Of a DNA stretch of 56,079 nucleotides, positions 1 through 8,908 are shown piece by piece. How positions within the stretch are numbered: the stretch's first letter is position 1; each line of letters begins with the position of its first letter. The notes under the pieces are model-generated. The model worked only from the letters and a program-made list of their open reading frames with translations, was not told the DNA's origin and made no database searches. Source of the stretch: Kitasatospora aureofaciens (GTDB taxonomy: Bacteria; Actinomycetota; Actinomycetes; Streptomycetales; Streptomycetaceae). The stretch spans positions 1-56,079 of the forward strand of contig NZ_JAHTKP010000050.1 of NCBI RefSeq assembly GCF_019192735.1, in the 5' to 3' direction. The position numbers and the translations under genes were made by a program.

Positions 1-247
1 CCTTGCCGATCGACACGCCGTCGATCGCCCGCAGCTTCTCGACGATCTCCTCGCCGTGCGCCACCGAGGAGGCGGCCACGGTCACGTCGATCCGCAGGGC
101 CTCCAGGCCGGAGGCGGTGACGTCGAGGCCGGTGACCGATCCGCCGGAGGACTCGACCGCCGTGGTGATCGCGCTGACCGCGTTGCCCCGGGCCGGGACT
201 TCGAGCCGAACCGTGATCGAGTTGGAGACACTGGGCACCGTCGCCAT
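1..247 (-). CDS. NAD-dependent malic enzyme, N-terminal part (cut by window edge)
   Basis: Only the first 82 codons lie in the window; the gene continues off the left edge. The start is the ATG at 247-245. The visible protein begins MATVPSVSNSITVRLEVPAR and contains the pattern of a short N-terminal ACT-type regulatory domain (valine/isoleucine-rich strands, then VTGLDVTASGLEALRIDVTV), ending near IDGVSIGK. In streptomycetes this N-terminus belongs to the ACT-domain malic enzyme that oxidatively decarboxylates malate to pyruvate in the cytoplasm. The catalytic domain is outside the window, so the assignment rests on the N-terminus and family knowledge. Confidence 0.8.
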   Translation of the reverse strand, partial: MATVPSVSNSITVRLEVPARGNAVSAITTAVESSGGSVTGLDVTASGLEALRIDVTVAASSVAHGEEIVEKLRAIDGVSIGK

Positions 248-542
248 CGACGCTTCCTTCTTCCATCCATCGGCAGGTTCAACATTTTGTTGAAGGCATC
301 ACCTGCGCATGCTAGACCTCGATCGTCGCACCTACCAGCGCGTAGCCAGAAATAACGTTCATTGAGTGTGTGGACCCCACAAGCGGGTCGACAACGAGGC
401 TGTCAACTCCTTGCCTCTCCGGGCCGATGCGTTACATTGGACGGGACACCGGCTCGATCCAAGCCCCCGGGCCCAACCTTCGTCCCTTCGAGGGACCACT
501 TGCCGCGAGGCGAGCATGGCGGGTCGGTGTCACTAGCGTCTG
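248..542 (-). promoter_or_regulatory. Upstream region of the malic enzyme gene
   Basis: About 300 bases without a credible gene. On the minus strand a TTGACA hexamer (405-400) could be a -35 element, but no good -10 follows at the normal distance, so the promoter is tentative. The overlapping long plus-strand reading frame is antisense to the HelD-like gene and is not credible. Confidence 0.3.
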
Positions 543-571
543 AAGGCCCCTCACCAGTGGTGAGGGGCCTT
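543..571. terminator. Terminator hairpin after the HelD-like gene
   Basis: A perfect 12-bp stem (543-554 with 560-571, 5-nt loop) lies 21 bp downstream of the minus-strand stop at 593. The stem sequence reads AAGGCCCCTCAC and its complement. It would separate helD transcription from the malic enzyme gene. Confidence 0.75.
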
Positions 572-592
572 CTTCGTGCGGCGGACCGACCG

Positions 593-2893
593 TCAGTCGT
601 GCAGCAGCGCGGGCACGCCGGCCGCGTCCGGCAGGTCGTCCGGGCCGGACAGCACGGTCAGCCGCTGGGTCGCCCGGGTCAGCGCCACGTACAGCACCCG
701 CAGGCCGGCCTCCGACTCGCCGGCGATGCCGGTCGGATCGGCCACCACGGTCGCGTCGTACTCCAGGCCCTTGGCCTCCAGGCTGCCGAGGGCCACCACG
801 CGCTCGCCCAGGCCCTCGGCCCAGCCGGCCGCCTCGGCCCGGCGGTCCATCGGCACCACGATCGCCACGGTGCCGTCCACCTCGCTCAGCAGCCGCTCCA
901 GCTCGGCCCGGGCCGCCGCGCCGAAGGCCTCCGGCGACGGGTCGGTGACGGCCGCGAAGCGCGGCTCCGCCCCGACGTGGCGCACCGCGCTCGGCGACGG
1001 CGTGCCCGGCGCGGCCAGCGCCAGCACCTTGGCCGCCACCTCGGCGATCTCGGCCGGGTTGCGGTAGTTGACGGTCAGCGTGAAGCGGCGGCGCTGCTTG
1101 CCGGACAGCACCTCGTCCAGCGCGGACTGCGCCTCCTGCGGGAACGGCCAGGAGGACTGCGCCGGGTCCCCGACGATCGTCCAGGTGGCCATCCGGGCCC
1201 GGCGGCCGATCATCCGCCACTGCATCGGGGTGAGGTCCTGCGCCTCGTCCACGATCACGTGCGCGTACTCGGTCCGCTCGACGGGGACGCGCTCGCGCTG
1301 GCGGGAGCTGCGGTCGGCGAAGGTGGTGACCTCCTCCAGACCGCTCAACAGGTCCACCGCGTCCACCTCGCGCACCTTCGGCCGGGCCGGCTCGCCGAGC
1401 AGCACCTGGAGCTCGTCCACCAGCGCCACGTCGTGCGCGGACAGCGCGCCCTCACCGTTCGGGGACAGGTGGCGCCAGGAGGCGGCCAGCAGCTTCGCCT
1501 CGTCCGGGGTCACGGCGCGGCGGGCGATCCGGTTGGTGTGCCGGGACTGCTTGAGCGTGCCGAGCACCCGGCGCGGGGTCAGCGCCGGCCACCAGGCGTC
1601 CAGGAAGTCCAGGAAGGGCGCCTCGTCCGAGACGTACTCGTCGAAGGACTCCTTCTCCTCCTGGCGCTGCTCGCGGGCGTAGTGGTCGGTCGGCTTCGGC
1701 AGGTGCCGGATGGCCTCCTGCCACAGCGCGTCCAGCAGCAGCCGGCGGGCGCGCGGGCGCAGCAGGTTCAGCGGGGTGCCGCCGGAGCCCACGACGTTGC
1801 CGCGGACGGCCCTGAGCCGGCCCGCGTCCAGCTTGAGCACCTCGCCGCGGGCGACCACCTTGAGCTCCTGCGGCGCGCCCAGCTCCAGCGCCGCCCGGGC
1901 GGCCCGTCTCAGCAGCTGCACCATCCGGGCCGAGCCCTTGACCCGGGCCGCCTCCGGGGAGTCGTAGGTGCCCGCCTCGATGCCGTCCACGAGCGAGCCG
2001 ACGGCCCGGATGGCCACCTGGCCCTCCTCGCCGAGCGAGGGCAGCACGCCCTCGGTGTAGGAAACCAGCAGCGGGGTCGGCGAGACCACCAGGATGCCCC
2101 CGGCGTACCGGCGGCGGTCCTGGTACAGCAGGTACGCGGCGCGGTGCAGGGCGACGGCGGTCTTGCCGGTGCCCGGGCCGCCGGTGACGAGGGTGGCACC
2201 GCCCGCGGCGGCGCGGATCACCTCGTCCTGCTCCTTCTGGATGGACGAGACGATGTCGCGCATCGAGTGGCTGCGGGCCCGGCCGAGCGAGGCCATCAGG
2301 GCGCCGTCGCCGACCACCGCCAGCTCCCGGCCGTCCAGGGTGGGGGTGAGGTCGGGGCGCAGCAGGTCGTCCTCGACGCCGATCACCTTGCGGCCCTTGG
2401 AGCGGATCACCCGGCGACGGACCACCCGGCCCGGCTCGACCGGGGTGGCGCGGTAGAACGGCGCGGCGGCGGGCGCCCGCCAGTCGATCACCAGCGGGCC
2501 GTACTCGGCGTCCAGCACGCCGAGGCGGCCGATGTGCAGGGTCTCGGCCACCGCCGGGTCGGCCGGGTCGAGCGGGGTGTTGGAGGGGATGCCGTGCTCC
2601 TCCGGGGCGTCCGCCCGCTGGAGGTCGATCCGGCCGAACAGGAAGTCCTCGAACTCGTTGTTGAGTCGCTGGAGGTGCGCGCCGGCCCGGTAGACCTGGG
2701 CGTCGCGCTCGGCGAGCGCGCCGGGAGTGCCGACCTGGACCCGCTTGGCGGCGTCCTCCAGGATGTACTCGGCCTCGGCGAGCTTCTCCTCCAGACGGTG
2801 GTAGACGGTGTCGAGGTGGTGCTGCTCACCGGCGATCTCGCGCGCGCGGACGGTCTCGTGGTCGGTGGCGGTGGTATCCGTGTTGCTCTGCAT
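593..2893 (-). CDS. HelD-like superfamily 1 ATPase acting on RNA polymerase
   Basis: 766 aa. An N-terminal charged helical segment (residues about 15-90, coiled-coil-like) precedes a UvrD/Rep-type motor. Walker A GGPGTGKT is at residues 238-245, and the Walker B region reads VIVDEAQDLTP. A late LYVALTRATQRLTVL motif is typical of UvrD-like helicases. The N-terminal arm plus split motor match the HelD/HelR family of actinobacterial proteins, which bind stalled or rifamycin-bound RNA polymerase and free it. The ATG at 2893 is the only start that keeps the whole arm. I see no clear rifamycin-associated element upstream, so HelD is preferred over HelR, but sequence alone does not decide. Confidence 0.85.
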   Translation of the reverse strand: MQSNTDTTATDHETVRAREIAGEQHHLDTVYHRLEEKLAEAEYILEDAAKRVQVGTPGALAERDAQVYRAGAHLQRLNNEFEDFLFGRIDLQRADAPEEHGIPSNTPLDPADPAVAETLHIGRLGVLDAEYGPLVIDWRAPAAAPFYRATPVEPGRVVRRRVIRSKGRKVIGVEDDLLRPDLTPTLDGRELAVVGDGALMASLGRARSHSMRDIVSSIQKEQDEVIRAAAGGATLVTGGPGTGKTAVALHRAAYLLYQDRRRYAGGILVVSPTPLLVSYTEGVLPSLGEEGQVAIRAVGSLVDGIEAGTYDSPEAARVKGSARMVQLLRRAARAALELGAPQELKVVARGEVLKLDAGRLRAVRGNVVGSGGTPLNLLRPRARRLLLDALWQEAIRHLPKPTDHYAREQRQEEKESFDEYVSDEAPFLDFLDAWWPALTPRRVLGTLKQSRHTNRIARRAVTPDEAKLLAASWRHLSPNGEGALSAHDVALVDELQVLLGEPARPKVREVDAVDLLSGLEEVTTFADRSSRQRERVPVERTEYAHVIVDEAQDLTPMQWRMIGRRARMATWTIVGDPAQSSWPFPQEAQSALDEVLSGKQRRRFTLTVNYRNPAEIAEVAAKVLALAAPGTPSPSAVRHVGAEPRFAAVTDPSPEAFGAAARAELERLLSEVDGTVAIVVPMDRRAEAAGWAEGLGERVVALGSLEAKGLEYDATVVADPTGIAGESEAGLRVLYVALTRATQRLTVLSGPDDLPDAAGVPALLHD

Positions 2894-2989
2894 GGCCTCG
2901 GTGGTTGCGGCGGAATCCGGCTCCGGAAAACGAGCGGACGGATGATCCTACGCCCAGGGGCGCGGGAGCGCCGCCCCGGGCGCGGAAAA

Positions 2990-3031
2990 ACCGAAGGCCG
3001 CCCTCCGCGGGAGCGGTGGGCGGCCTTCGGT
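2990..3031 (-). terminator. Intrinsic terminator of ssrA
   Basis: A 14-bp perfect stem (2990-3003 with 3018-3031, 14-nt loop) is followed on the minus strand by a run of T (AAAAA at 2986-2990 on the plus strand). It begins 12 bases beyond the tmRNA 3' end, a classical Rho-independent terminator. Confidence 0.88.
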
Positions 3032-3043
3032 GTCAACATGGGG

Positions 3044-3425
3044 TGGTGGAGATGCCGGGAATCGAACCCGGGTCCAGTGGAGTTAATTCAGGGCTTCTCC
3101 GAGCGCAGTCCGCTGTGATTTTCTCGGCCCTGGCAGTCACACGGACAAGCCGCCAACAGGCCCAGCTGCTGTTTGATTTCCCATCCACCCCCGCAGCCCG
3201 GGCGGACGGTTGAGTTCCCTAGATTATGCCAGGGTCCGGGTCGGGAACTCCCCGGTCTGACACCCAAGCGCTATCGGTGCTTATTAGGCAGCGAGAGCGA
3301 ACTGCTGGGAATCGCGCTTAGAGTTGGCGATTATTTTTTTGCGACACGTGGTTAACGAGATCATTGCCGCGTTCCTCGGCTCGCTTCCCCTGTTTCAACA
3401 TCCCCTGTCGAAACCGATCATCCCC
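3044..3425 (-). ncRNA. ssrA: transfer-messenger RNA (tmRNA)
   Basis: About 382 nt. The 5' end GGGGATG (3425 downward) pairs with CATCTCC just before an encoded CCA end at 3044, forming the alanine-tRNA-like acceptor stem; the T-arm GGTTCGATTCC is clear. The mRNA-like part (3328-3284) encodes ANSKRDSQQFALAA followed by tandem UAA stops, ending in the usual ALAA degron. Together with SmpB, encoded immediately upstream on the same strand, it rescues stalled ribosomes and tags nascent chains for proteolysis. The ends are set from the acceptor pairing; processing could shift them by a base or two. Confidence 0.97.
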
Positions 3426-3475
3426 ATGTTTTGTTGAGAAACAGCAGGACGGTGACCGTCCGTGGTGCTGGCGCC

Positions 3476-3505
3476 ATAGTACGCGAGGCGACGGGCGAGG
3501 GTCCA
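3476..3505 (-). promoter_or_regulatory. Probable ssrA promoter
   Basis: On the minus strand TGGACC (3505-3500) and TACTAT (3481-3476) are separated by 18 bases and resemble vegetative -35 and -10 boxes. The predicted start would lie about 40 bases upstream of the mature tmRNA 5' end, consistent with a processed precursor. A small palindrome, GACGGTGACCGTC, sits in the leader at about 3449-3461. Confidence 0.5.
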
Positions 3506-3510
3506 GCGGA

Positions 3511-3987
3511 TTAACCCTGGCGCCGCCGGGCCGCGGCCACGGCGCGCGCCGTCTCGCGGGTGTCCTGCTTCTCGCGCAACGTCTGCCGCTTGTCGTACAG
3601 CTTCTTGCCGACGGCGAGCGCGAGTTCGATCTTCACCCGGCCGTCCTTGAAGTACAGCGAGAGCGGGACCAGGGTGTGGCCCGCGTCGCGGACCTTGGTC
3701 TCGATCTTGCGGATCTCCATCTTGTGCAGCAGCAGCTTGCGCTTGCGCCGTGCCGCGTGGTTGGTCCACGTCCCCTGGCTGTACTCGGGGATGAAGACGT
3801 TGTCGATCCAGGCCTCGTGGTTCTGGATGTAGGCGTAGCCGTCGACCAGGTTGGCCCGCCCCTCGCGCAGCGACTTCACCTCGGTGCCGGTGAGCACGAG
3901 GCCGCACTCGTAGGTGTCGAGGATCATGTACTCGTGTCGCGCCTTCTTGTTCTGCGCGATCAGCTTCTGTCCGGTTTCCTTTGCCAT
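3511..3987 (-). CDS. smpB: SsrA-binding protein SmpB
   Basis: 158 aa, the normal family length. It begins MAKETGQKLIAQNKKARHEY and keeps the beta-barrel signatures GTEVKSLREG, NLVDGYA and HNP-like NHEAWIDNVFIP, then KIEL and GKKLYDKRQTLREK before a basic disordered tail that folds in the ribosomal A site. SmpB binds the tRNA-like domain of tmRNA and delivers it to stalled ribosomes. It lies just upstream of ssrA on the same strand, the common actinobacterial arrangement, and downstream of the S41 peptidase gene with a 55-bp gap. Confidence 0.97.
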   Translation of the reverse strand: MAKETGQKLIAQNKKARHEYMILDTYECGLVLTGTEVKSLREGRANLVDGYAYIQNHEAWIDNVFIPEYSQGTWTNHAARRKRKLLLHKMEIRKIETKVRDAGHTLVPLSLYFKDGRVKIELALAVGKKLYDKRQTLREKQDTRETARAVAAARRRQG

Positions 3988-4042
3988 AGCGCCGTCATTC
4001 TCGCACTTCGGCCCCGGTCGGGGCAGCTCCTTTAGGTGCGGG

Positions 4043-5188
4043 TTAGGCGCGGGTCCCGAGGCCCGCGAGGACCCGGAGGGCGAGGGCGCCGGCGTCCTCG
4101 GTGCCGGTCGCGGGGACGTCGGGGGTGAGGCCGGTGCCGTCGAGGGAGCGGCCGGCCGGGGTGTAGTAGCGGCCGACGGTCATCTCCAGGACGGCGCCGT
4201 CGGCGAGCCGGCTGGGCTGCTGGACGGTGCCCTTGCCGAAGGTGCGCGAGCCCACCACGACGGCGCGGCTGCGGTCCTGGAGCGCGCCGGTGAGCAGTTC
4301 GGCGGCGCTCATCGTGCCGCCGTCCACCAGCACCACCAGCGGGGTGCGCTGGTCGCCGCCGGGCGGGGCGGTCAACTCCCGGGTCTCGCCGCGCTCCTGG
4401 TACGAGCCCACCGCACCGCCGTCCAGGAAGATCCCGGCGGTGCCGACGGCCTCCTCGACCAACCCGCCGGAGTTGCCGCGCAGATCGAGCACCACGCCGG
4501 TGTGCGGGGCGCGCAGCGCGGCGCGCACCTGCTCGGCCACGCCGCTGGTGAAGGCCCGCACGGTGATCCGCAGCACGCCCCGGTCCAGGTGCTCCGCGGT
4601 GACCTGCTGGCTGTCCAGCAGGGCGCGGCGCAGCCGGAGTTCGCGCACGGCGCCGTCCCCGCGCCGGACGGCTAAGGTGACCTCGGAGCCGACCCGGCGC
4701 TCGCCGTCCCGGCCGCGCAGCCGGGCGACCACCTCGGTGACCGGCAGGTGGTCGGCCTGGTCCTGGTCGATCCGCAGCAGCCGATCGCCGGGGGCGATCC
4801 CGGCCGAGGCAGCCGGCCCGGCCGCCACCACCTGGGAGACCGCGGTGACGCCGTCCTCGCCCCGGCCGACCGACAGGCCCACGCCGAGGTAGCGGCCGTC
4901 CAAACCCTGGCTGAACTCGGCGTACTCCTGGGCGCTGTAGTACGCGCCCCAGCGGTCGCCGGTGGCGCCGAGCAGGTGCTCGGCCTGCTGCTCGGAGAGC
5001 GCGGTGCCGGCCGGGTCCGCGCCGACCCCGGCGACGACGGACGCGGGCCGCGCCGTGTCGGCGGACGGGCGGTGCGGCGGTTCGCTCGGGTCGCCCCAGG
5101 CGCCGGTGGCGGCCCCGGCCAGCAGCACGGCGCCGAACACCAGGCTGAGGGTGGCCGCCTGACGTGCCCTGCGCGGAGTTTCTGGCAT
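4043..5188 (-). CDS. S41 C-terminal processing peptidase (Ctp-like), secreted or membrane-anchored
   Basis: 381 aa from the ATG at 5188. Residues 1-30 form an N-terminal signal or anchor (RRARQ, then a hydrophobic stretch). A PDZ domain follows (about 95-165, with YLGVGLSVG and IAPGDRLLRID). The S41 catalytic domain has the nucleophile in GGTMSAAELL (Ser294) and the general base in SRTFGKGTVQ (Lys319), the classical Ser-Lys dyad. Such proteases trim proteins at C-termini in the envelope. The reading frame stays open upstream to 6016, but that part lies across ftsX and is not coding. The gene follows ftsEX and precedes smpB on the same strand. Confidence 0.92.
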   Translation of the reverse strand: MPETPRRARQAATLSLVFGAVLLAGAATGAWGDPSEPPHRPSADTARPASVVAGVGADPAGTALSEQQAEHLLGATGDRWGAYYSAQEYAEFSQGLDGRYLGVGLSVGRGEDGVTAVSQVVAAGPAASAGIAPGDRLLRIDQDQADHLPVTEVVARLRGRDGERRVGSEVTLAVRRGDGAVRELRLRRALLDSQQVTAEHLDRGVLRITVRAFTSGVAEQVRAALRAPHTGVVLDLRGNSGGLVEEAVGTAGIFLDGGAVGSYQERGETRELTAPPGGDQRTPLVVLVDGGTMSAAELLTGALQDRSRAVVVGSRTFGKGTVQQPSRLADGAVLEMTVGRYYTPAGRSLDGTGLTPDVPATGTEDAGALALRVLAGLGTRA

Positions 5189-5252
5189 GGCATCGGAGTG
5201 TAGACACCGCACGCGGCGCGGCGGGTCGGAACGGCGGAGCGGCAAACGGCGG

Positions 5253-5285
5253 CGGCCCCGGACGGCGCAGTGCCGTCCGGGGCCG
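5253..5285 (-). terminator. Hairpin between ftsX and the S41 peptidase gene
   Basis: A perfect 14-bp stem (5253-5266 with 5272-5285, loop GCAGT) lies 38 bp downstream of the ftsX stop. It overlaps a short tandem repeat of GGCCGTCCGG (about 5271-5298). It likely ends or attenuates ftsEX transcription. Confidence 0.6.
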
Positions 5286-5322
5286 TCCGGGGCCGTCCAA
5301 GGGCCGGTGGGCCCTGGCCGGG

Positions 5323-6234
5323 TCAGACCTTGAGGTACTTGCGCAGCGTGAAGAACGCCGCGATACCGGCCATGCCCATACCGACCACGACCAGCAGCGG
5401 TATCACCGCGAGCACCGAGCTGAGCCCGATGAAGTGGATGAACTGCACCCGGTCGGCCAGCCAGTTCTGGACGAAGAAGTGCCCGCCGAGCAGCAGGCCC
5501 GAGGCCATGACGGCGCCGAGCAGAGCGGAGAACGCGGCCTCGGCGATGAACGGCATCTGCACGTAGAAGTTCGAGGCACCGACCAGGCGCATGATCCCGG
5601 TCTCGCGCCGCCTGCTGTACGCCGACACCCGGACGGTGTTGACGATGAGCAGCAGGGCGACGAACAGCATCAGCACCATGATGACGAAGGCCGCGGTCTG
5701 CAGACCGTTCAGCAGGCCGAACAGGTTCTCCAGGATCTTCCGCTGGTCCTCGACCGATTTGACGCCCGGCTTGCCGGCGAAGGCGCTCTGGATGACGTCG
5801 TACTTGGTCGGGTCGTTGAGCTTCACCCGCCAGGACTGCGGCATGGCGTCCGGGCCCAGGACGGAGATGAGCGGGTTGTCCGGGTTCATCTCCTTCCAGT
5901 GCTTGTACGCCTCGGCGGAGCTCTCGAAGGTCGCCGACTGGACCACCGAATCCATCTTGTCCAGCTGGGCCTTGATGTCCTGGACCTGCTGGTCGGTGGC
6001 CGCGCCCTTGTCGCACTGCGGCGAGTTCCGGGCGTCGGACTTGGTACAGAAGTAGATGCTCACCTCGACCTTGTCGTACCAGTACCCCTTCATGGAGTTC
6101 ACCTGGTCGCGGACCAGGAGCGAGGAACCGGCGAGGGCGAGGGAGAGCGCGACACTGACGACGACCGCGATGGTCATCGTCAGGTTGCGGCGGAGACCCA
6201 CACCGATCTCCGACAGGACGAACTGGGCGCGCAT
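5323..6234 (-). CDS. ftsX: Cell division protein FtsX (ABC transporter-like membrane subunit)
   Basis: 303 aa. Topology is one N-terminal membrane segment (about residues 21-42), a large extracellular domain (about 43-170, with a cysteine pair YFC...QC), then three membrane segments (from about 172, 225 and 265), as expected for actinobacterial FtsX. The cytoplasmic motif SRRRETGIMRLVGAS is the coupling helix region. FtsX works with FtsE to activate peptidoglycan hydrolases at the septum. The ATG at 6234 follows a GGAG 11 bases upstream. It is 77 bp downstream of ftsE, in one operon. Confidence 0.97.
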   Translation of the reverse strand: MRAQFVLSEIGVGLRRNLTMTIAVVVSVALSLALAGSSLLVRDQVNSMKGYWYDKVEVSIYFCTKSDARNSPQCDKGAATDQQVQDIKAQLDKMDSVVQSATFESSAEAYKHWKEMNPDNPLISVLGPDAMPQSWRVKLNDPTKYDVIQSAFAGKPGVKSVEDQRKILENLFGLLNGLQTAAFVIMVLMLFVALLLIVNTVRVSAYSRRRETGIMRLVGASNFYVQMPFIAEAAFSALLGAVMASGLLLGGHFFVQNWLADRVQFIHFIGLSSVLAVIPLLVVVGMGMAGIAAFFTLRKYLKV

Positions 6235-6311
6235 GCGTGTAACAACTCCAGGGTCGGTACTGCTGGTCGGACGGCTCGGGCCGGCGGGCCCTACGGCTCA
6301 GCGCTGGTGGG

Positions 6312-7001
6312 TCAGTGCTGGTATCCGTAGACGCCGCGGGCCTGGTCGCGGACCAGCAGCCCCTTGTCGAGCTCGATGACGCGCTTGCGCATCTGGTCGA
6401 CGATGGCCTGGTCGTGGGTGGCCATCAGCACCGTGGTGCCGGTGCGGTTGATGCGGTCGAGCAGCTTCATGATGCCGACCGAGTTCTGCGGGTCCAGGTT
6501 GCCGGTGGGCTCGTCCGCGATCAGCAGCATCGGGCGGTTCACGAACGCGCGGGCGATCGCCACGCGCTGCTGCTCACCACCGGAGAGCTCGCCCGGCATG
6601 CGGTCCTCCTTGCCGCCGAGGCCGACCAGCTCCAGCACCTCGGGCACCACCTTGTTGATGGCGCTCTTGGGCTTGCCGATCACCTCAAGGGCGAAGGCGA
6701 CGTTCTGCGCGACGGTCTTGTTGGGCAGCAGGCGGAAGTCCTGGAAGACGGTGCCCAGCTGGCGGCGCATGTGCGGCACCTTCCAGTTGGACAGCTTGCC
6801 CAGGTCCTTGCCCAGCACGTGCACCTCGCCCGTCGAGGGGCGCTCCTCGCGCAGGCACAACCTAAGGAAGGTGGACTTGCCCGAGCCGGACGAGCCGACC
6901 AGGAAGACGAACTCACCCTTCTCGATCTCCAGCGAGACGTTGTCCAGGGCGGGACGGTTCTGCTTGGGATAGGTCTTGGAGACGTTGTCGAATCTGATCA
7001 C
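6312..7001 (-). CDS. ftsE: Cell division ATP-binding protein FtsE
   Basis: 229 aa. It has Walker A GSSGSGKST (residues 36-44), a Q-loop VFQDFRLLPN, signature LSGGEQQR, Walker B LLIADEPTGNLD and switch His in ATHD, so it is a complete ABC nucleotide-binding domain. FtsE forms the ATPase of the FtsEX complex at the inner membrane. The start is GTG at 7001; no strong ribosome-binding site is visible. Residues 46-49, just after Walker A, are encoded by CTT AGG TTG TGC, four codons rare in this genome, and place a Cys where related proteins usually have Val or Leu. Confidence 0.97.
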   Translation of the reverse strand: MIRFDNVSKTYPKQNRPALDNVSLEIEKGEFVFLVGSSGSGKSTFLRLCLREERPSTGEVHVLGKDLGKLSNWKVPHMRRQLGTVFQDFRLLPNKTVAQNVAFALEVIGKPKSAINKVVPEVLELVGLGGKEDRMPGELSGGEQQRVAIARAFVNRPMLLIADEPTGNLDPQNSVGIMKLLDRINRTGTTVLMATHDQAIVDQMRKRVIELDKGLLVRDQARGVYGYQH

Positions 7002-7351
7002 GGCTGCATCACGGAGGCCATCCTAGGCGGCGCCAGTCCTCGGTCGATCCACCCCGGGCGGCCCGGTCCGGGGGCGGGCGAAAGGAGCGGAAAGGGCCGC
7101 TCCCGGCTTGGGACCATACGCGAATCCGCTGTCGGCCCGCAGGGTCCGCCCGGGACAGCGGCCGGAAGTTGGGAGAGAATATCCTGTTATGCCCCGAATA
7201 TTGCGAGGCATCTCACAGCCCGGGAGCCGGAACGGTCAGAACCTGGCAGAGTGGAGGGAGCGACCGTGTCCGGCCGCTCCCCCGCACAGGGCAAGAACAG
7301 GAACCAAAGCCCCGTCCGGTGCGTTGGCTGTAGCAGCGAGGAGGAGATCGC
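7002..7351. promoter_or_regulatory. Divergent upstream region of ftsE and the small membrane protein gene
   Basis: 350 bp without a gene. It contains an A/T-richer core (about 7176-7205) with ATGCC...GGCAT half-sites around an AATAT...ATATT repeat. Promoters for both directions are expected here, but I cannot assign -35/-10 pairs with confidence. Confidence 0.4.
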
Positions 7352-7546
7352 ATGACCTGCGACCATCTGGTGTGCGCCAACTGCAACGGCCGCGTGAGCG
7401 ATGGCCGTTGCCCGGTGTGCCGCGCCAACCGGGCCCGGCTGCAGGAGCAGCAGGGTCCGTTCGCCGCGCTCTCCCCCGCAATGCTGCTGGTCCTGCTGGC
7501 CGGACTGCTCGCGGTGGCGCTGATCGCCCGGCAGGCGCTGGCCTGA
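7352..7546 (+). CDS. Small zinc-ribbon/membrane protein, function unknown
   Basis: 64 aa, preceded by a strong ribosome-binding site (GAGGAGATCGC before the ATG). The N-terminus has four CxxC-style cysteines (CDHLVCANCNGRVSDGRCPVC), a likely structural zinc knuckle. The C-terminus is a single membrane helix (LSPAMLLVLLAGLLAVALIARQ). A cytoplasmic zinc ribbon with a C-terminal membrane anchor is plausible. It sits between ftsE (divergent) and prfB (convergent). I recognise the architecture as a recurrent streptomycete hypothetical protein but know no function. Confidence 0.82.
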   Translation: MTCDHLVCANCNGRVSDGRCPVCRANRARLQEQQGPFAALSPAMLLVLLAGLLAVALIARQALA

Positions 7547-7560
7547 GGCCCGAGACGTAC

Positions 7561-7599
7561 CGAAAGGGCCCCTGACCGATCCGGTCAGGGGCCCTTTCG
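7561..7599. terminator. Bidirectional terminator between the small membrane protein gene and prfB
   Basis: A perfect 17-bp stem, CGAAAGGGCCCCTGACC and its complement, with loop GATCC. It is placed between convergent genes, 15 bp after the stop at 7546, and can serve both strands. Confidence 0.85.
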
Positions 7600-7604
7600 C
7601 ATGC

Positions 7605-7635
7605 TCACTGCTTACTGCGCGTTCACTGCTTACTG
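7605..7635. repeat. Short tandem repeat behind prfB
   Basis: CACTGCTTACTGCGC occurs twice in direct tandem, separated by GTT. The second copy overlaps the end of the copied prfB tail ORF. Confidence 0.75.
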
Positions 7636-7710
7636 CGCGGTGGTCTCGCGCTGCTTGCGCCGGCGGATGCCGGCCTCGATGCTGTGCTTGATTTTCATCG
7701 AGGCCGTCAT
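7630..7710 (-). other. 26-codon ORF that copies the C-terminal tail of RF2
   Basis: It starts with the ATG at 7710 just after the prfB stop (TGAGGATG, where the stop region itself supplies a GAGG) and reads MTASMKIKHSIEAGIRRRKQ, ending ETTAQ. Its second half mirrors the end of prfB, IEAGIRWRKQRETANQA. At DNA level ATCGAGGCCGGCATCCG is identical in both. This looks like a partial duplication of the prfB 3' end. Whether it is translated is unknown. Confidence 0.45.
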
Positions 7711-7712
7711 CC

Positions 7713-8828
<1,116 letters not shown>

Positions 8829-8908
8829 GCCCCCCAGGGTAATGGCTCCGGGGGTGGTCATGACGACACCGGGGTCCTCCGGCCCTTCACCCCGGCCCGC
8901 TCCGGCCG

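Noticed and set aside
2894..3043. Rifamycin-associated element upstream of the HelD-like gene
   Set aside because: I could not see a convincing element in the short upstream gap, so HelR and rifamycin induction are not claimed.
3044..3070. tRNA-like 3' end with encoded CCA
   Set aside because: It belongs to the tRNA-like domain of tmRNA, since the tag sequence and 5' partner are present. It is not a separate tRNA.
362..3118. 918-codon plus-strand frame opposite the HelD-like gene and ssrA
   Set aside because: It is antisense to a gene with clear motifs and to tmRNA, and its product is Arg/Gly/His low-complexity. Such long shadows are normal at this GC content.
5271..5298. GGCCGTCCGG tandem repeat as a CRISPR or mobile-element sign
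   Set aside because: There are only two to three short units without spacers, explained by slippage near a hairpin.
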